Positions 35,987 through 44,568 of a stretch of 64,000 bases of DNA are shown in pieces; the first letter of the stretch is position 1; every line of letters starts with the position of its first letter. The position numbers and the translations under genes are program-made. The notes under the pieces are model-generated. The model did not search any database, was not told the DNA's origin, and saw nothing but the letters and a program-made list of their open reading frames with translations. Origin of the DNA: Actinomycetospora lemnae. Its GTDB lineage: Bacteria > Actinomycetota > Actinomycetes > Mycobacteriales > Pseudonocardiaceae. The stretch spans positions 455,661 through 519,660 of the forward strand of contig NZ_JAQZAO010000005.1 of assembly GCF_028737315.1 (NCBI RefSeq), given 5' to 3'.

Positions 35987-36080
35987 TATGTCACCTCCGG
36001 GCCGGCCCCGCCGCTCCCGCCTCGCCGAGGAACACCGCGCCGGCGGGCCGGCTGCCTGGCGTCCATGCTGACGCCCGACG

Positions 36081-36647
36081 TCAGGAAATCCCCCGGCTCG
36101 CCTTCTGTCGCGCGCGGTAGGCCGCCACGTTGGCGCGGTTCCCGCACAGGTCGGGCATGCAGTACCGCCGCCGCCCCGGCCGGCTGGTGTCGATGAAGAC
36201 CCCCGAGCAGGTGTCCGACGCGCAGTCGCGGAACCGCTCGGGCCCCAGCGCGCGCAGTGCCCCGAGCACCCCGACGCCCGCGAGCAGCGCCAGCCGGTCG
36301 GCCAGGTCGGCGTCGGGTCGCGGCTGCGCGCACCACTGCTGACGCCCGCGCTCGTCGGTCTCGAGGCCCACCGTCCCGATGCCCCGGGCGACGAGCGCCG
36401 CGGCGCCGGCGGCGATCGCGTCGGCGTCGCGCTCGTCGAGCACCGACCGCAGGCGGTCGCGGACGTCGTGGACCGCGGGCAGATCGTCCGCACCGGCGGG
36501 CCCGGCCACCCCGTGCTCCGCCAGGAACGCCGCCAGTGCCGCGACGTCGGGCAGCTGGTCCTCCCCGTGCCAGACGCCCGCCGAGGTGTTCACGAGCTCC
36601 GTGGCGAGCCCGGCTGCCGCCACGTAATCCTCAAAGAACGCTTGCAA
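36081..36647 (-). CDS. CGNR zinc-finger (ABATE-domain) regulator
   Basis: A 188-residue protein with an N-terminal ABATE-type helical domain (GLATELVNTSAG) and a C-terminal CGNR zinc finger: CASDTCSGVFIDTS, then RRRYCMPDLCGNRANVAAYR. These are DNA-binding stress regulators common in actinobacteria. TTG 36647 gives the full conserved N-terminus; GTG 36623, after GAGG, is an alternative losing eight residues. It is divergent from an alpha/beta hydrolase gene, which it may regulate. Confidence 0.88.
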   Translation of the reverse strand: MQAFFEDYVAAAGLATELVNTSAGVWHGEDQLPDVAALAAFLAEHGVAGPAGADDLPAVHDVRDRLRSVLDERDADAIAAGAAALVARGIGTVGLETDERGRQQWCAQPRPDADLADRLALLAGVGVLGALRALGPERFRDCASDTCSGVFIDTSRPGRRRYCMPDLCGNRANVAAYRARQKASRGIS

Positions 36648-36648
36648 C

Positions 36649-36674
36649 CCTTACGCACCTCTCCTACGGTAAGG
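36649..36674. promoter_or_regulatory. Possible operator between CGNR regulator and hydrolase
   Basis: Inverted hexamers CCTTAC (36649-36654) and GTAAGG (36669-36674) are separated by 14 nt in the 64-nt divergent intergenic region. Placement suits autoregulation and control of the hydrolase. The arms are short, so the call is weak. Confidence 0.35.
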
Positions 36675-36711
36675 CTCCCAGCCCAACTATAGACCTGTCA
36701 AAGGAGGAGCC

Positions 36712-37542
36712 GTGCCGACCGTTCTCTCCCCCTGGGGGCTGCGCGACCGCGTCACCCTGCCGACCGGCACCATCGCCGTCGACGTCCTCGGCGCCGACCG
36801 TCCGGGGACGCCCGTCGTCCTCACGCACGGCACGCCGTCGTGGTCCTACCTGTGGCGCCACGTCGCCCCGGCCCTCGCCGCGGAGCGGCCGGTGTACCTG
36901 TGGGACCTGCCGACCTACGGCGACTCGACCGGCACGCAGCCCTCGGTCCGGACCCACGCCCGGACCCTCGCCGCTCTCGCCGAGCACTGGGGCCTCGATG
37001 CGCCCGTGCTGGTCGGGCACGACATCGGCGCCGCGACCGTCCTGCGCGCCCACCTCGTGCACGGGACGCCCGCGAGCGCCCTGGTCCTCGCGGACGCGGC
37101 CGTGCTCTCGCCCTGGGTCACGGCGACCGCGGCGCACATGCAGGAGCACCTCGAGGTCTACCGGACGATGCCGAACGCCGCGTTCACCGCGCTGATCACC
37201 GCGCACCTCCGCACCACCGTCGCCGGCACGCTCCCCGACGAGGCCGAGCGGGCCTACCTCGACCGTTACGCCGGCCCCGCGGGCCAGCAGCGCTACCTCG
37301 ACCAGATCGCGGGCTTCACCGAGGACGACACCCGCGACGTCGTCGCCCGCCTCGGCGAGATCACCGTGCCGACCGACGTCGTCTGGGGCGCCGAGGACAG
37401 CTGGCTTCCGGCGGCGGCCGCGACGACCCTCCAGGACGCCGTCCCCGGCGCCCGCCGGCACACCCTTCCCGGCGCCGGTCACTTCCTCACCGAGGACGCT
37501 CCGCAGGCCGTGCTCGACGTGCTGACGGGGGTCCTGCGGTGA
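36712..37542 (+). CDS. Alpha/beta hydrolase, haloalkane-dehalogenase-like
   Basis: A 276-residue alpha/beta hydrolase. The oxyanion segment is THGTPSWSYLWRHVAPAL, and the nucleophile elbow VLVGHDIGAATVLRAHL has aspartate, as in haloalkane dehalogenases and epoxide hydrolases. The catalytic acid region is WGAEDSWLP, and the histidine is in GAGHFLTEDAP. In dehalogenases a Trp normally follows the nucleophile Asp; here it is Ile, so halide stabilisation and dehalogenase activity are not certain. A very strong RBS, AAAGGAGG, precedes GTG 36712. Divergent from the CGNR regulator. Confidence 0.85.
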   Translation: MPTVLSPWGLRDRVTLPTGTIAVDVLGADRPGTPVVLTHGTPSWSYLWRHVAPALAAERPVYLWDLPTYGDSTGTQPSVRTHARTLAALAEHWGLDAPVLVGHDIGAATVLRAHLVHGTPASALVLADAAVLSPWVTATAAHMQEHLEVYRTMPNAAFTALITAHLRTTVAGTLPDEAERAYLDRYAGPAGQQRYLDQIAGFTEDDTRDVVARLGEITVPTDVVWGAEDSWLPAAAATTLQDAVPGARRHTLPGAGHFLTEDAPQAVLDVLTGVLR

Positions 37543-37667
37543 GGGGCTACGGCGAGGTGAGGATCACAACCTGCGGCAGGAAACCCGTGGTCGTCACATG
37601 CGTCTACCAGGACGTAACACCCATGCGTCGTCGCCGACGGGCGACGACCGACCTGGAGCACTGCCCG

Positions 37668-38024
37668 ATGAGCACGCCCACCCGTCCCGCTCCCACCGAC
37701 ACCACCGTCCCCACCACCAGCCAGGTCGACGAGCCCCGGGTCCTCGTCGTCGCCGCCCGCCCCGATGCCCGCGGTCTCGCCGCGGCGCAGGTCCGGGCGG
37801 ACCGTGTCGGCGGCGAGGCCGCGCACTCGCAGGACGCCGACCTCGACCGCAAGCTCCGCCGCGCCTCCCGGGTCATCGTGCTCGACCCCAGCGCCGTGCG
37901 GGCCCGGCTCACCCGCGACCAGGCCTTCACCGCCCCGGCGGACACCGCCGCGCGTCGCGACCTGCTCAGCCGCCTCGCGCCGTTCCAGGACCGCGTGCGC
38001 TGGGAGACCCGCCCGGCCGCCTGA
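37668..38024 (+). CDS. Small hypothetical protein
   Basis: A 118-residue protein beginning at ATG 37668 after GGAG. The first ~30 residues are Thr/Pro-rich and disordered; the rest has EPRVLVVAARPDARGLAAAQV, then LRRASRVIVLDPSAVRARLT and a C-terminal helix. No recognised domain, signal peptide or membrane segment. It stands alone between the hydrolase and the convergent amidase gene, whose stop is only 6 nt away. Confidence 0.55.
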   Translation: MSTPTRPAPTDTTVPTTSQVDEPRVLVVAARPDARGLAAAQVRADRVGGEAAHSQDADLDRKLRRASRVIVLDPSAVRARLTRDQAFTAPADTAARRDLLSRLAPFQDRVRWETRPAA

Positions 38025-38030
38025 CGCTCG

Positions 38031-38819
38031 TCAGAGCCGGCGGTTCGCGAGCACCGGCAGGGCCGCGCGGACGTCGGGGACCTGCTCGGGGTCGACGTCG
38101 ACCACGAGCAGCCCCGGCTCCGCGCCGAGCTCGTCGATCGTCACCCCGAACGGCGAGGCCGCCAGGCTGTGCCCGACGCCGCGTGGCGCCTTCCCGGCGT
38201 CGATCCCGCGGCTGGCGGGGTCGGCCTGGTCGGCGGCGAGCACGAACGTCGTGGCGTCGAGGGCGCGGGCGCGGACCAGCAGCTGCCACTGCTCGACCTT
38301 GCCCGGACCGGCGCCCCAGCTCGCCGGCAGCAGCGTCACGGTGGCGCCCTGGTCGGCGAGCGCGCGGAAGAGCTCGGGGAAGCGGATGTCGTAGCAGGTC
38401 GCGAGCCCGAGCGTCGTGCCGTCGACGGTGACCGTGGTGGGCTTGGTCCCGGCCGCCACGGTGTCGGACTCGGCGAAGCCGAACGCGTCGTACAGATGGA
38501 TCTTGTCGTAGGCCGTGTCGACGCCGCGTCCGGTGACGAGCAGCGTGTTGGTCACCCGGCCGTCGTCGGTCGGCGTGAACATCCCGACGACGACGAGCAC
38601 GTCGTGCTGGGCGGCGATCTCGCGCACGCGCGTCGCCCACGGCCCGTCCAGCGGCTCGGCGACCGGCGTGAGCGACACCCCGAACCGGCACATCGTCGCC
38701 TCGGGGAACACGACGACCGTCGCGCCCTGCTGCGCGGCGAGCGCGGTGTGGTCGGCGACGAGCTCGAGGTTCGCCGCCGGGTCGTCGGTGGCGAGGATCT
38801 GGGCCAGGGCGACGCGCAT
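38031..38819 (-). CDS. Carbon-nitrogen hydrolase (nitrilase superfamily, Nit-like)
   Basis: A 262-residue amidase-type enzyme with the complete catalytic triad: E in VVVFPEATMCRFG, K in AYDKIHLYDAFGF and C in LATCYDIRFPELFRAL. The R-F-P-E-L-F sequence and length fit Nit1/YafV-like enzymes that hydrolyse deaminated glutathione or omega-amides, but substrate cannot be read from the sequence. The start is ATG 38819. It is divergent from the N-acetyltransferase gene with almost no spacer. Confidence 0.9.
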   Translation of the reverse strand: MRVALAQILATDDPAANLELVADHTALAAQQGATVVVFPEATMCRFGVSLTPVAEPLDGPWATRVREIAAQHDVLVVVGMFTPTDDGRVTNTLLVTGRGVDTAYDKIHLYDAFGFAESDTVAAGTKPTTVTVDGTTLGLATCYDIRFPELFRALADQGATVTLLPASWGAGPGKVEQWQLLVRARALDATTFVLAADQADPASRGIDAGKAPRGVGHSLAASPFGVTIDELGAEPGLLVVDVDPEQVPDVRAALPVLANRRL

Positions 38820-38839
38820 GACCCGTGTATACCGGGCCT

Positions 38840-39589
38840 GTGGACGCGACGGCCTACCTGGCGCGCATCGGCGCCGACGCCGACGACCCGCTCGAGGTGC
38901 TCATGGCTCGCCACCTCGAGACGGTGCCGTTCGAGAACCTGTCGATCCACGAGCGCGACCACGTGCCGCTGGAGGACCCCGCGCTGGTCGAGAAGGTCGT
39001 CGACCGGCGCCGCGGCGGCTTCTGCTACGAGCTCAACGGCGCCTTCGCGTGGCTGCTCGGCGAGCTCGGGTGGGACGTGACGCGCTGCTCCGCGCGGGTC
39101 GCGACGCCCGACGGGCTGTCGTTCCCCGGTGACCACATGGCGTTGATCGTCAACGGCCACACCCTCGTCGACGTCGGCTTCGGCCGCTTCGCCGTCGGCC
39201 CGCTCGACCTGCACTCCCGCGACGAGCAGTCCGACCGCGCCGGCGTCTTCACCGTCGCCGACGCGCCCGACGGGGAGCTCGACGTGTTCTGGGACGGCCG
39301 GGCGCAGTACCGCCTCGACCCGCGGGGGCGCTCGCTCGCGGACTTCGTGCCGATGGCCTGGTGGCACCGGACGTCGCCGACCTCGCCCTTCACGGCGTCG
39401 CTGCTGGCGTCCCGCCTGACGCCGACGGCACGGGTGACGCTCTCGGGCGACCAGTTCATCGAGACCCCCGACGACGGCGAGCGCAGCGAGCGCAGGCTGT
39501 CGACGGACGAGCAGCTCGCGACCTACCGCGACGTCTTCGGCATCGCGCTCGGCGCGGTGCCGCCGGCGCTGCACCCGCGGGAGTCCTGA
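38840..39589 (+). CDS. nat: Arylamine N-acetyltransferase
   Basis: A 249-residue NAT enzyme transferring acetyl from acetyl-CoA to arylamines or hydrazines. The active-site cysteine is in RRGGFCYELNGAFAWLL and the aspartate in LVDVGFGRFAVGPL; the histidine region is FPGDHMALIV. N-terminal ETVPFENLSIHE is the family landmark. GTG 38840 was chosen because the product then begins near the family start (DATAYLARIG); GTG 38825 adds five residues. NATs in mycobacteria acetylate isoniazid and act in sterol catabolism, but no such genes lie next to this one. Confidence 0.93.
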   Translation: MDATAYLARIGADADDPLEVLMARHLETVPFENLSIHERDHVPLEDPALVEKVVDRRRGGFCYELNGAFAWLLGELGWDVTRCSARVATPDGLSFPGDHMALIVNGHTLVDVGFGRFAVGPLDLHSRDEQSDRAGVFTVADAPDGELDVFWDGRAQYRLDPRGRSLADFVPMAWWHRTSPTSPFTASLLASRLTPTARVTLSGDQFIETPDDGERSERRLSTDEQLATYRDVFGIALGAVPPALHPRES

Positions 39590-39591
39590 CC

Positions 39592-40002
39592 GTGGCGGTG
39601 GCGACGGCGGCGACGTTCGTGTGGCTGGGGATGGTGCTCGCCATCTCGTTCCTCGAGGCGCCGCTGAAGTTCCGGGCGCCGGACGTGACGACGGTGATCG
39701 GGCTCGGCATCGGGCGCCTGGTGTTCCGGGCCCTCAACGTCGCCGAGCTGGTGCTGGCGCTGGTGGTGATCGTCGGCGTGGTGGTGGACGGCCTGCCGCT
39801 CGGCCCGACCGTGGTCGTCGGCGTGCTCGTGGTGCTGCTGGCGGTCCAGCTCGGGGCGGTGCGGCCGGCGCTGAACCGCCGCTCGGACCGCGTGCTGGCC
39901 GGCGGGGACGCGCCGCGCTCCCGGGCGCACCTGGTCTACATCGCGCTCGAGGTGGCCAAGGTCGTCGCCCTCGTCGTGCTCGGGGTCCTGCTGCTGGCCT
40001 GA
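39592..40002 (+). CDS. Four-helix membrane protein, hypothetical
   Basis: A 136-residue protein with four predicted membrane helices (about 1-20, 45-66, 68-85 and 112-135). SFLEAPLKFRAP in the first loop and HLVYIALEVAKVVALV in the last helix recall a family of small bacterial membrane proteins of unknown function. It starts at GTG 39592, 2 nt after the nat stop, so the two are cotranscribed. It is the last core gene before the tRNA and island. Confidence 0.7.
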   Translation: MAVATAATFVWLGMVLAISFLEAPLKFRAPDVTTVIGLGIGRLVFRALNVAELVLALVVIVGVVVDGLPLGPTVVVGVLVVLLAVQLGAVRPALNRRSDRVLAGGDAPRSRAHLVYIALEVAKVVALVVLGVLLLA

Positions 40003-40050
40003 CCCCGCCTGGTCGGCCGGCCGTGACCCTGCCCTACACTCGTCGGCATT

Positions 40051-40124
40051 GCCGCCTTAGCTCAGTCGGCCAGAGCAACGCACTCGTAATGCGTAGGTCG
40101 AGGGTTCGATTCCCTCAGGCGGCT
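40051..40124 (+). tRNA. tRNA-Thr (anticodon CGT)
   Basis: A complete 74-nt cloverleaf: acceptor GCCGCCT/AGGCGGC, D stem GCTC/GAGC, anticodon stem ACGCA/TGCGT with loop CTCGTAA (anticodon CGT at 40085-40087, reading ACG), T stem GAGGG/CCCTC with loop TTCGATT, and discriminator T. CCA is not encoded. A tyrosine-integrase remnant starts 95 nt downstream in the same orientation, so the tRNA 3' end is the likely attB of the island. No second copy of its 3' end is seen in the window. Confidence 0.97.
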
Positions 40125-40130
40125 CCGCAG

Positions 40131-40197
40131 GTCAGAGGCTGTTCTTGTCCCCCGGAACGGCCCTCTGACCGATCTTCGTGGCCTCTCTCGTGGCCTC
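40131..40197. other. Hairpin and direct repeats between tRNA-Thr and integrase
   Basis: An 8-bp stem GTCAGAGG/CCTCTGAC (40131-40138, 40162-40169) with an inner GTTC/GAAC pair is followed by two direct repeats TCGTGGCCTC (40176-40185 and 40188-40197). The position, between the tRNA 3' end and the integrase, is where tRNA termination and integrase arm sites are expected. Both roles are inferences. Confidence 0.45.
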
Positions 40198-40218
40198 CGG
40201 GGGTCGTACTGTCCTCCC

Positions 40219-41076
40219 ATGGCCTCGTCTCGGTCACCTCTGAAGCGCCCTCGCGGCACGATCGGCTGGCTCCCGAGCGGGTCCGCACGGGTGAAGGTCT
40301 ACGCCGGGCTCGACCAGGTCACCGGCGAGAAGCTCTGGTTGCGTGAGACCGTCCCCGCCCGCGCGACGCGCCGTGAAACCGAGCGGGAGGCCGAGAAGTC
40401 CGGACGCGGCTGCTCAACCAGGTCGACGAGCGCCGCAGCCCTCGCACCGAGGCTACGGTGAACGACCTCCTTGACCGGTGGCTCGAGGTCGTCGACATCG
40501 ACCGCAAGACTCGAGTCGGCTACGTGGGCAAGATCGAGAAGCACGTAAGGCCGGCCATCGGGCGCGCCGCAGTCGGTCGAGTGCGGGCCGAGACCGTCGA
40601 GGGCCTCTACGCCGACCTCCGGCGCTGCCGAGACCACTGCGACCGCCGAAACTACGTCCAGCACCGGACCGACAGCGAACACGTCTGCGACGAGCACAGC
40701 GCCCGCCGACAGTGCGCTAAGACCGCTGGCGGGGAGGAGGCGCACTGCAGGTGGTGCAAGCGGGCGTGCGCGATCCACCAGTGTCGCCCGCTCGCCGCTG
40801 GCAGCATCCTCGTCGTCCACGCGATCTTGAGCGGTGCGTTCGCACGCGCTGTTAGGTGGGGGTGGGTCGCGGTAAGCCCGATCGATCAGACGGAGCCGCC
40901 ACCGCGGCCGCGACCGAACCCCGACCCCCCGAGCGCGGCTAATGCGGCTGCAATCCTGAATGAGGCGTGGAACAGCGACCTGGATTGGGGCACGCTTATC
41001 TGGCTGCTGATGACTACCGGTTCCCGCCGCGGAGCGGTGTGCGGACTGCGTTGGCCTTGTCTCGACCTCGAGTCGA
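40219..41076 (+). pseudogene. int: Tyrosine integrase, frameshifted and truncated
   Basis: An actinobacterial phage/ICE-type integrase. The N-terminus (40219-~40404) reads SARVKVYAGLDQVTGEKLWL, then frame is lost at about 40403: AAGTCC where AAGGTCC would restore the frame and give RTRLLNQVDERRSPRTEATV. The core-binding domain (NDLLDRWLEVVDIDRKTRVG) has a Cys/His-rich insert typical of a subgroup of these integrases (CRDHCDRRNY, CRWCKRACAIHQC). The catalytic domain stops after the first arginine motif, TGSRRGAVCGLRW. The H-x-x-R and Tyr motifs are missing because the sequence joins a Z1 fragment at about 41075. Cannot be functional. Confidence 0.85.
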
Positions 41077-42256
41077 GTGATGGCAGCGCGGGCGAATGGC
41101 GAGCCAGTTCCAGAGTCGTTCGACCACCTAAAGAAGTACGTGGCCGAAGCTATTGCTGAGATGACCAGCGGAGGGGCGCACCCCGTGTTGTTGGTCAACT
41201 CAGACAAGAGCGTTCAGGACCAGCAGGAGTCGCTGGATTTCGACAAAGGATCGGTGTGGCGGATACTCGTTGGAGGCACCAAGCTTAGCCGTGGCTTCAC
41301 CCTCGAAGGGCTCACAGTCTCCTACTTTCGTCGTAAGGCCGGTCAGGCCGACACGCTAATGCAGGCTGGTCGATGGTTCGGTTTCCGAGAAGGCTACCGT
41401 GACCTCGTTCGCCTCTACATTCGCAGGGACCACAAGGTCGATTTGTACGAAGCGTTTGAGGCTCTGTTGCTCGACGAGGAGGCATTTCGCGACGAGCTAG
41501 CCAAGTACGCTGGCTTCGACGAAGATGGTAAACCGATCCTCGAACCTCGGCAGATCCCACCCTTGGTCAGTCAGCATCTACCATGGCTGAAGCCGACTGC
41601 GCGGAACAAGATGTTCAATGCCGTCGTCAAGGCGCGCGCATCGGTCGGCGCATTCCATCAATTGTCTTCGGTTCCCGAACGCACCGAAAAGTCAAAGCAT
41701 GCGGCCAACCTGAGACAGGTGATAATTCCTCTTCTGGCAGTTGTCGGCAAGCCCGTAGCGTTGCCCTACGTCGATCCGACGGACGGTCAGACCAAGCAGC
41801 AGCGCGCGCGTGTGGGCCTACTCGGAGCGAGCGAGTTCCTCGCGCTGTTCGATAAGATGACTTGGCACGCCGACTACGACACCGTGATCAAGCCGCTTAG
41901 GGAATTCGTGGCGACGGCAACCCAAAGAGGACGCATAGAGGACTGGGCCGTCGTGTGGCCGCAACGCCAAAGCCCAGGCCGGATGGTCGCGATCGATGAG
42001 TTGGGTCTAGACGCGCCCGTGTGGAGACGCAAGCGTCGTCAACCGCCCCGGATAGATTTCACCGGCGAGAACAAGCGGAATATCCTGTCGGCCGGTGCGA
42101 TCCCGGAGGGCGCTGAGGTGGAAACCCTTGGGCACAGCGAGACGCGTAAAGCGGGAAGACGTCGTTGGGCTCGTGTCGCTCAGGGTCCCGAACAGATCGA
42201 TCCGGAGCCGGCGCGAACTAACCCAGTACGGGGTTGTGATCGCCGACCCGGCATAA
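41077..42256 (+). pseudogene. Z1-domain protein, C-terminal fragment with frameshift
   Basis: The C-terminal ~390 residues of a Z1-domain protein, a helicase-related component of restriction-modification-type operons. The key block GGTKLSRGFTLEGLTVSYF, then DTLMQAGRWFGFREGYRDL is well preserved. The N-terminal ATPase half is lost: homology begins right at the join with the integrase (~41077). Near 42145 the frame shifts by one base; the other frame then gives REDVVGLVSLRVPN and ends naturally with YGVVIADPA and TAA at 42254-42256. In the uninterrupted frame the product would instead run into the next gene. No methyltransferase, nuclease or HATPase partner remains. Confidence 0.8.
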
Positions 42257-42265
42257 GGTGCCAAT

Positions 42266-43537
42266 GTTGGCAAGCATTATCCATCTTAAGCGACTGGCAC
42301 CAGCGGACCCGGGATCACGTCGGCGCGGCGCTCGTCCGTGCGCTAGCCCGTGCCGGGCGGCCGGAGGAGAGCTCAGCCCGCCTGCAGCAGATCGACGCCG
42401 ACGCCGTGCGGCTCCGCGCAGAGGCGGACACCGCCTACGAGGCGGTGCTGTACGACACACCCGCACTGTGGGTGCCGTCCGCCGAGCGCGACAGAACGTC
42501 GACGACCTGCTGGCCCGGGCAACGGACCGGGATGTCGATCAGCGCCGGTCCGTCCTGCTACGACGGATCGACGACCGACTGAACCCGGTGGCCGGCACCG
42601 CACCTGAGCCGGGATCGGTATCCGACCTCCGGGCGATCGCCGACCGCAGGACGAGAGACGTCGCCAAGGCCAACGTCAACCGGGCGCGCGAGCCCAATGT
42701 TGACTTCGAATACGGCGAGTACCTCGCCGCCGTGCGCAGGTTGGCACGGGCGGTGCAGGACCTAGCAGAGGTAGACCGCGCCGCGGCGGCCCTCTGGGCG
42801 CCTGACATCGAGCAAGTCGCCCTGTCGATCCTGTCCGAGGCCAGGCTGTGGAAGCTGTCGCTTCCTGATGAATGCGCTGCGGTCGGCGCGGCAGCGGCTG
42901 CGCTCGCGGCGCTCGGCGCGGAGCGCCGAGCGCAGCTGCTTGCGAACACGCTATCGGCGAGGCTGCGAGAGGTCGCGGAACCCACCACTGACGCCATGAT
43001 CATGGCCGAGTGCGTGGGTCACACGGCGTCCGCGCTCGCGGCCGCCGCGGCGATGACGGCGTGGGAGGTCGACGGACTACGGGACCTGGCCTGGTCTACG
43101 CGCGCTTCGCCGACCTGGGAGCAGGCGACCACCGAGACAGCGAGGAGGATCGCCCCAGTGGCGCGGTGCCGGAGCTAGCCCGGCTCGTTGTCGACCTGCT
43201 CCTGATGAACCAGAAGTGGAGGCAGCACGAGGCGTTTGCCTGGTACGGGCCCGCTCTGGCGGTTCTGACCCACCTTACGGAACAGGGTCATGACGACCTT
43301 GCGGCTCGGGTGGCGGACGCGTTACTCACAGTAGGAGCCAATGGTGACGTCCTCTGGCTCCAAGAGGCGGAAATCCTGGGCGGCCTTTTTCGAGTCGGTG
43401 AGACGACAACGAAGGACGTCGCCCTTCAGCGGCTTCTCCTGTCCCCGGCATTCCTCGACTACGCCCATAACGTCCCCGCCGACCTCTTACGCACGATCCG
43501 AGTCCAGCTCAGCCAGGATGCGCTGAGCCGGGCTTGA
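42266..43537 (+). pseudogene. Decayed gene of unknown function, three frames
   Basis: Coding-like sequence passes through three frames: first DHVGAALVRALARAGRPEE ... YDTPALWVPSA, then (shift near 42490) NVDDLLARATDRDVDQRRSV ... LSARLREVAEPTTDAM, then (shift near 43160) PELARLVVDLLLMNQKW ... VPADLLRTIRVQL. The putative product is about 420 residues, mainly helical, without a recognised domain. It follows the Z1 remnant by a few bases and was probably part of the same lost operon. Two indels in one gene make decay more likely than a single sequencing error. Confidence 0.6.
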
Positions 43538-44039
43538 GAACGCGTCCGATGGTCTTCGGGAGTGGGCTTCTGTTATCCCTGAAGGAGCGGGGCCGGTGGA
43601 CCATCGAATACTGGTGGTTTCACCCTCTTTTCGGCCTTATCTGTGTCTGTTAGGCGCGTTGGGGTGACGTCGGGGTCAGGGGCGGCCGGAGGCCGACCGC
43701 GTCAGCTGTCGTGAGGTCCTTCGGGTGTCAAGTCCGACTAGGTCCGATAACCGGCTTCTATGACGCCTCGCCGAGTTCCCGAGCGACTCGTAGGCGCGAC
43801 CTCGATCTCGACGGCGTGCCGGGCGTACGGTCGAGGGCGAGCGCTTGGTGCCCGGTGGTCACCGTGGGCGGGAGCGAGCGACACGCCGATAGCGCGACCT
43901 TCCTCGGCTGCGCCTTAGCACAGGCGGCAGTCGGTGGCCAGGGGGCGGGCCCGCCCTCTCGGACAACGGGCACGCGAGACCGACTCTCAGGGAGTCACCG
44001 GACACGCCGGTGGCTTCTGGAGATCACGGAGCGTGCACC
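43538..44039. other. Intergenic region with a 19-nt repeat copy
   Basis: About 500 bases without a supportable gene; frames here are short and compositionally poor. It holds one copy (43744-43762) of a 19-nt sequence that recurs at 60838. The promoter of the secreted-protein gene at 44040 must lie at its right end. Confidence 0.5.
43744..43762 (+). repeat. 19-nt direct repeat, left copy
   Basis: CCGATAACCGGCTTCTATG here; CCGATAACCGGCTTGTATG at 60838-60856, same orientation, one mismatch. Each copy lies in a gene-poor gap of the island, and together they flank the 17-kb block holding the kinase, trypsin-STAND and WD40-KAP genes. A recombination core site is possible but unproven. Confidence 0.55.
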
Positions 44040-44459
44040 ATGTCGGATGTCACCAGCCCGTCCCCGACGATCGCTCACCGCTCAATGCGGTACGCGACCT
44101 CGGTCCTCGTCGCGGGGAGCCTCGCACTCGGCGGCGGATTCCTCGCCGCCCCCTCCGCCTCGGCGGCCACCCCGGCGGTCGGCCCGGCGACCGCCTCCGT
44201 GGCGGCCGTCCCCTCCTGGTGCCCCCTCGGCACCCACAGCGGGCCCGGCGGCGGTTGCCGGGGCGGCAGCGTCAACGACAACGAGCGCCTCAACCGGTCC
44301 CTGGCCGAGACCGGGAGGATGTACGCCGACGCGACCGAGTGCGCGCTCAAGTCGGTCGGCAAGAGCGTGGTGAAGAACCGGAAGAAGCCCAGCGTGCCCG
44401 GTATCGCCGGGGGCACGGTCTCGCCCGCCTTCAAGTGCGGCCGCGAGAAGGGCTACTGA
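44040..44459 (+). CDS. Secreted four-cysteine protein, NDNER family (copy 1)
   Basis: A 139-residue precursor with a Sec signal peptide (basic RSMR, hydrophobic SVLVAGSLALGGGFLAA, cleavage likely after SASA at 42). The mature part has exactly four cysteines (61, 73, 101, 133) and the motifs SWCPLGTH, GGCRGG and NDNERLNR, all shared with the protein encoded at 50227-50730, with almost identical cysteine spacing (C-x11-C-x27-C-x31-C). The C-terminus is Lys-rich. No known domain was recognised. The gene converges on a transmembrane kinase gene. Likely two disulphides in an extracellular protein; function unknown. Confidence 0.8.
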   Translation: MSDVTSPSPTIAHRSMRYATSVLVAGSLALGGGFLAAPSASAATPAVGPATASVAAVPSWCPLGTHSGPGGGCRGGSVNDNERLNRSLAETGRMYADATECALKSVGKSVVKNRKKPSVPGIAGGTVSPAFKCGREKGY

Positions 44460-44568
44460 GCGTCCGCGGTCCCGGGGGCGAGGCTCGCCTCGCTTCCCGG
44501 GCACGCACCGCCGTGCAGGCTCGGACACTGCCCCACCGCGGCATCATGGGTCCAGCCACCCGCGTCCC

